A stretch of DNA of 34,949 nucleotides from Bradyrhizobium genosp. SA-3 (GTDB taxonomy: Bacteria; Pseudomonadota; Alphaproteobacteria; Rhizobiales; Xanthobacteraceae): contig NZ_PSRT01000087.1 of NCBI RefSeq assembly GCF_004212635.1, positions 1-34,949 on the forward strand, given 5' to 3'. Position numbers and translations under genes: made by a program. A model generated the notes under the pieces. The model made no database searches and was not told the DNA's origin. It worked only from the letters and a program-made list of their open reading frames with translations. How positions within the stretch are numbered: the stretch's first letter is position 1; every line of letters begins with the position of its first letter. Positions 32,796-34,949 of the stretch are shown in pieces.

Positions 32796-33393
32796 TCTCG
32801 ACGCGCTCCGCGAGGAGGCCGCGCATTGCCGCGCCTGCCATCTCTATAAGGACGCAACCCAGACCGTGTTCGGCGAAGGCCCGAAGTCCGCCAACATCAT
32901 GCTGGTCGGCGAGCAGCCCGGCGACAAGGAAGACCTCGCCGGCCACCCCTTCGTCGGCCCGGCCGGCCAGATGCTCGACCGCGCGCTGGAGGAAGCCGGC
33001 GTCGATCGCAAGAAGGTCTATGTCACCAACGCCGTCAAGCACTTCAAATTCGTGCCGCGCGGAAAGGTCCGCCTGCACCAGAAGCCGAATACGCCGGAGA
33101 TTCGGGCGTGCCGGCAATGGTATGAGCGGGAAGTTTCGGCAATCCAGCCCGATCTCGTCGTGGCGATGGGCGCCACTGCCGCGCAAAGCGTGTTCGGCAA
33201 GATCACCCCTATCGGCAAAAACCGAGGCCGGCTCATCGACCTACCCGACGGGCGCAAGGCTTTGGTGACGGTGCACCCGTCTTATCTGCTGCGGCTGCCC
33301 GATCCGGAGACCAAGGTGCTGGAATATCAGCGCTTTGTCGACGATTTGAAGATCGCGGCCGGCTTGCAGAAGAAGGCTGCACGGGCTGCCTAA
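32770..33393 (+). CDS. udgX: UdgX-type uracil-DNA glycosylase family protein
   Basis: This 207-residue protein of the uracil-DNA glycosylase superfamily has the UdgX hallmarks. It has cysteines of an iron-sulfur site (HCRACHLY, Cys20 and Cys23; Cys114), motif A GEQPGDKEDLAGHPFVGPAGQ (48-67) with the UdgX-type Gln49-Pro50-Gly51-Asp52, the loop KFVPRGKVRLHQKPN (93-107) whose His103 corresponds to the histidine that links covalently to uracil-derived abasic sites in Mycobacterium UdgX, and motif B VHPSYLLRLP (168-177). It should capture uracil in DNA and remain bound. It overlaps the preceding DUF4130 gene by 26 bases, in the next frame. SOS control is inferred from the LexA box upstream of the pair. 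Confidence 0.93.
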   Translation: MKRKLAADDLDALREEAAHCRACHLYKDATQTVFGEGPKSANIMLVGEQPGDKEDLAGHPFVGPAGQMLDRALEEAGVDRKKVYVTNAVKHFKFVPRGKVRLHQKPNTPEIRACRQWYEREVSAIQPDLVVAMGATAAQSVFGKITPIGKNRGRLIDLPDGRKALVTVHPSYLLRLPDPETKVLEYQRFVDDLKIAAGLQKKAARAA

Positions 33394-33458
33394 TACTGGC
33401 AGGAAAACGGCTTTCACGCCTTAGTTGTCATCCGGCCTTCAAATCCATCGCGGACAAT

Positions 33459-33481
33459 CCCCTTACTTGAAAGTTAAGGGG
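33459..33481 (+). promoter_or_regulatory. Hairpin that would mask the phosphate-transporter ribosome-binding site
   Basis: CCCCTTA (33459-33465) and TAAGGGG (33475-33481) form a 7-bp stem with a 9-base loop. The right arm contains the AAGGGG ribosome-binding site, 9 bases before the ATG at 33491, so the folded leader would hide it. No known riboswitch is recognised. Confidence 0.4.
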
Positions 33482-33490
33482 CGTCCAGAC

Positions 33491-34949
33491 ATGACCGATG
33501 TTGCATTCGACCGCGCGGTAACAGATCCCGCGCCCGTCCAGCCGGCCTCGCGGCCAAATCTCGACAAGGGCTTCAATCCGCTGACGTTGATCCTGTTCTT
33601 CGGCATCCTGGCCGCGGGCCTGCTGTTCGTCGCCTACAGCATCTATGTCGACATCAACGCGACCGGCACGCGGGTAACGACCTACCTGCCCTACATCCTT
33701 CTGTTCGTCGCGCTCCTGATTGCGCTCGGCTTCGAATTCGTCAACGGCTTCCACGACACCGCCAATGCGGTGGCAACCGTGATCTACACCCATTCGCTGC
33801 CGGCGGAAGTCGCGGTGATGTGGTCGGGCTTCTTCAACTTCCTCGGCGTGCTCTTGTCCTCCGGCGCGGTTGCGTTCGGCATCGTCTCGCTGCTGCCGGT
33901 CGAGCTGATCCTCCAGGTCGGCTCCAGCGCCGGCTTCGCCATGGTGTTCGCACTTCTGATCGCCGCGATCCTGTGGAATCTCGGCACCTGGTTCTTCGGC
34001 CTGCCCGCCTCGTCCTCGCACACGCTGATCGGCTCGATCATCGGCGTCGGCGTCGCCAACGCCGTCATGCGCGGCCGCGACGGCACCTCGGGCGTGGATT
34101 GGAGCAAGGCGACCGAGATCGGCTACGCGCTGCTGTTGTCGCCGCTGTTCGGATTCATCTGCGCCGCCGTGCTGTTGCTGCTGCTCAAGTTCATCGTGCG
34201 CAACCCGGCGCTCTATGCCGCGCCCGAAGGCAACAAGGCGCCGCCGCTGTGGATCCGCGGCCTGCTGATCGCAACCTGCACCGGCGTCAGCTTTGCGCAC
34301 GGCTCGAACGACGGCCAAAAGGGCATGGGCCTGATCATGCTGATCCTGATCGGCACCGTGCCGACGGCTTACGCCCTCAACCGGGCGCTGCCGGAATCCC
34401 AGGTCGCCCAGTTCCAGAAGACCTCCGAGGCCGCCTCCAAGGTGATCTCGGCGAAAGGCGCCGGCCACAGCATCATCGGCGATCCCCGTCCGGCGGTGAC
34501 GCAGTACATCGCCCTGCACGAGCTCAACGAGGGCACCTATCCCTCGCTCGCCGTGCTGGTGAAGGACGTCGGCGATCAGGTCGCCAAATACGGTTCGCTG
34601 AACAAGGTGCCGGCGGAAGCCGTCGGCAACACCCGCAACGACATGTACCTGACCTCGGAAGCGATCCGCTTCCTGATGAAGGACAAGGCGAACGATCTCA
34701 ACAAGGATGAGATCGCGGTGCTCAACACCTACAAGGGCTCGCTCGATGCCGCCACGAAGTTCATCCCGAACTGGGTGAAGATCGCGGTCGCCATCGCGCT
34801 CGGCCTCGGCACCATGATCGGCTGGAAGCGCATCGTCATCACCGTGGGCGAGAAGATCGGCAAGAGCCATCTCACCTACGCGCAGGGCGCCTCGGCCGAG
34901 CTCGTGGCCGCCGCCACGATCGGCGCCGCCGACGTGTTCGGCCTGCCGG
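33491..34949 (+). CDS. pit: PiT-family inorganic phosphate transporter (partial, runs off the window)
   Basis: At least 486 residues are encoded; no stop is reached before the window ends. The two PiT signature repeats are present: GFHDTANAVATVIYTHSLP (86-104) and GVSFAHGSNDGQKGMG (265-280), each followed by further membrane helices. About ten hydrophobic segments are visible. A long soluble loop (about 290-415), rich in Lys, Ala and Asp, separates the halves. Such low-affinity carriers import phosphate with metal cations using the proton gradient. The ATG at 33491 has an AAGGGG site within a hairpin. No Pho box is seen upstream. The antisense reading frame over this gene is a shadow. The missing C-terminus should lie within a few tens of codons, judged by the family length of about 500-540. 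Confidence 0.93.
   Translation, partial: MTDVAFDRAVTDPAPVQPASRPNLDKGFNPLTLILFFGILAAGLLFVAYSIYVDINATGTRVTTYLPYILLFVALLIALGFEFVNGFHDTANAVATVIYTHSLPAEVAVMWSGFFNFLGVLLSSGAVAFGIVSLLPVELILQVGSSAGFAMVFALLIAAILWNLGTWFFGLPASSSHTLIGSIIGVGVANAVMRGRDGTSGVDWSKATEIGYALLLSPLFGFICAAVLLLLLKFIVRNPALYAAPEGNKAPPLWIRGLLIATCTGVSFAHGSNDGQKGMGLIMLILIGTVPTAYALNRALPESQVAQFQKTSEAASKVISAKGAGHSIIGDPRPAVTQYIALHELNEGTYPSLAVLVKDVGDQVAKYGSLNKVPAEAVGNTRNDMYLTSEAIRFLMKDKANDLNKDEIAVLNTYKGSLDAATKFIPNWVKIAVAIALGLGTMIGWKRIVITVGEKIGKSHLTYAQGASAELVAAATIGAADVFGLP

Noticed and set aside
33394..33458. Pho box upstream of the phosphate transporter
   Set aside because: Only one partial TGTCAT-like half-site is seen near 33425; the second direct repeat is missing.
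33428..34870. Long minus-strand open frame (480 codons) at the right end
   Set aside because: It is antisense to the PiT phosphate transporter, whose two signature motifs are unmistakable on the plus strand.

Overview
This window is about 35 kb of GC-rich chromosome from an alphaproteobacterium, most likely Bradyrhizobium or a close relative in the Nitrobacteraceae. The evidence is the neighbouring TIGR03808-type beta-helix and TIGR03809-type genes, the DUF2336 and NrsF-type genes, a GTTC-N7-GTTC LexA box, and several families of intergenic palindromic repeats of the Bradyrhizobium/Rhodopseudomonas type. I see no tRNA, rRNA, CRISPR array, prophage or transposase. It reads as ordinary core and shell chromosome with several stress-response modules.

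Layout. Positions 44-3745 hold the membrane part of a tripartite tricarboxylate transporter (tctB-tctA), the MeaB GTPase and a pyroglutamyl peptidase-like enzyme. A Tat-exported beta-helix protein (3947-5317) then converges on a TIGR03809-like gene. Positions 6415-9405 on the minus strand form a compact cassette: ECF sigma factor, membrane anti-sigma factor and secreted subtilisin-like protease, closed by a strong terminator. A diguanylate cyclase and a DUF2336 protein follow on the plus strand. They converge on a second ECF pair of the SigF/NrsF (EcfF/OsrA) type, which has a matching promoter and a perfect 20-bp palindrome upstream. Positions 13651-18436 carry a low-complexity secreted protein, enoyl-CoA hydratase, a TolC-family outer-membrane protein, a P-loop kinase-like protein and an exported amidohydrolase. 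Positions 18440-22829 (minus) are an RND efflux pump of the heavy-metal type with its adaptor, followed by an unusual CaiB-like CoA-transferase, a small membrane protein and an SDR oxidoreductase bracketed by repeats.

The right end is a DNA-damage locus. imuA-imuB-dnaE2 (minus) and a DUF4130-udgX pair (plus) diverge from one intergenic region with a single LexA box. DUF4130 and UdgX are in different frames, and a C7 run sits just before the junction. dnaE2 carries a palindromic repeat inserted in frame. The window ends inside a PiT-type phosphate transporter.

The observations most worth a second look are: (1) the sigma/anti-sigma/protease cassette, in which the periplasmic part of the anti-sigma factor looks like the protease's own propeptide-type domain; (2) the repeat translated inside dnaE2; (3) the shared SOS control of the mutasome and UdgX; and (4) the homopolymer-split DUF4130/UdgX. 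All domain calls come from reading motifs by eye; no database search was run.
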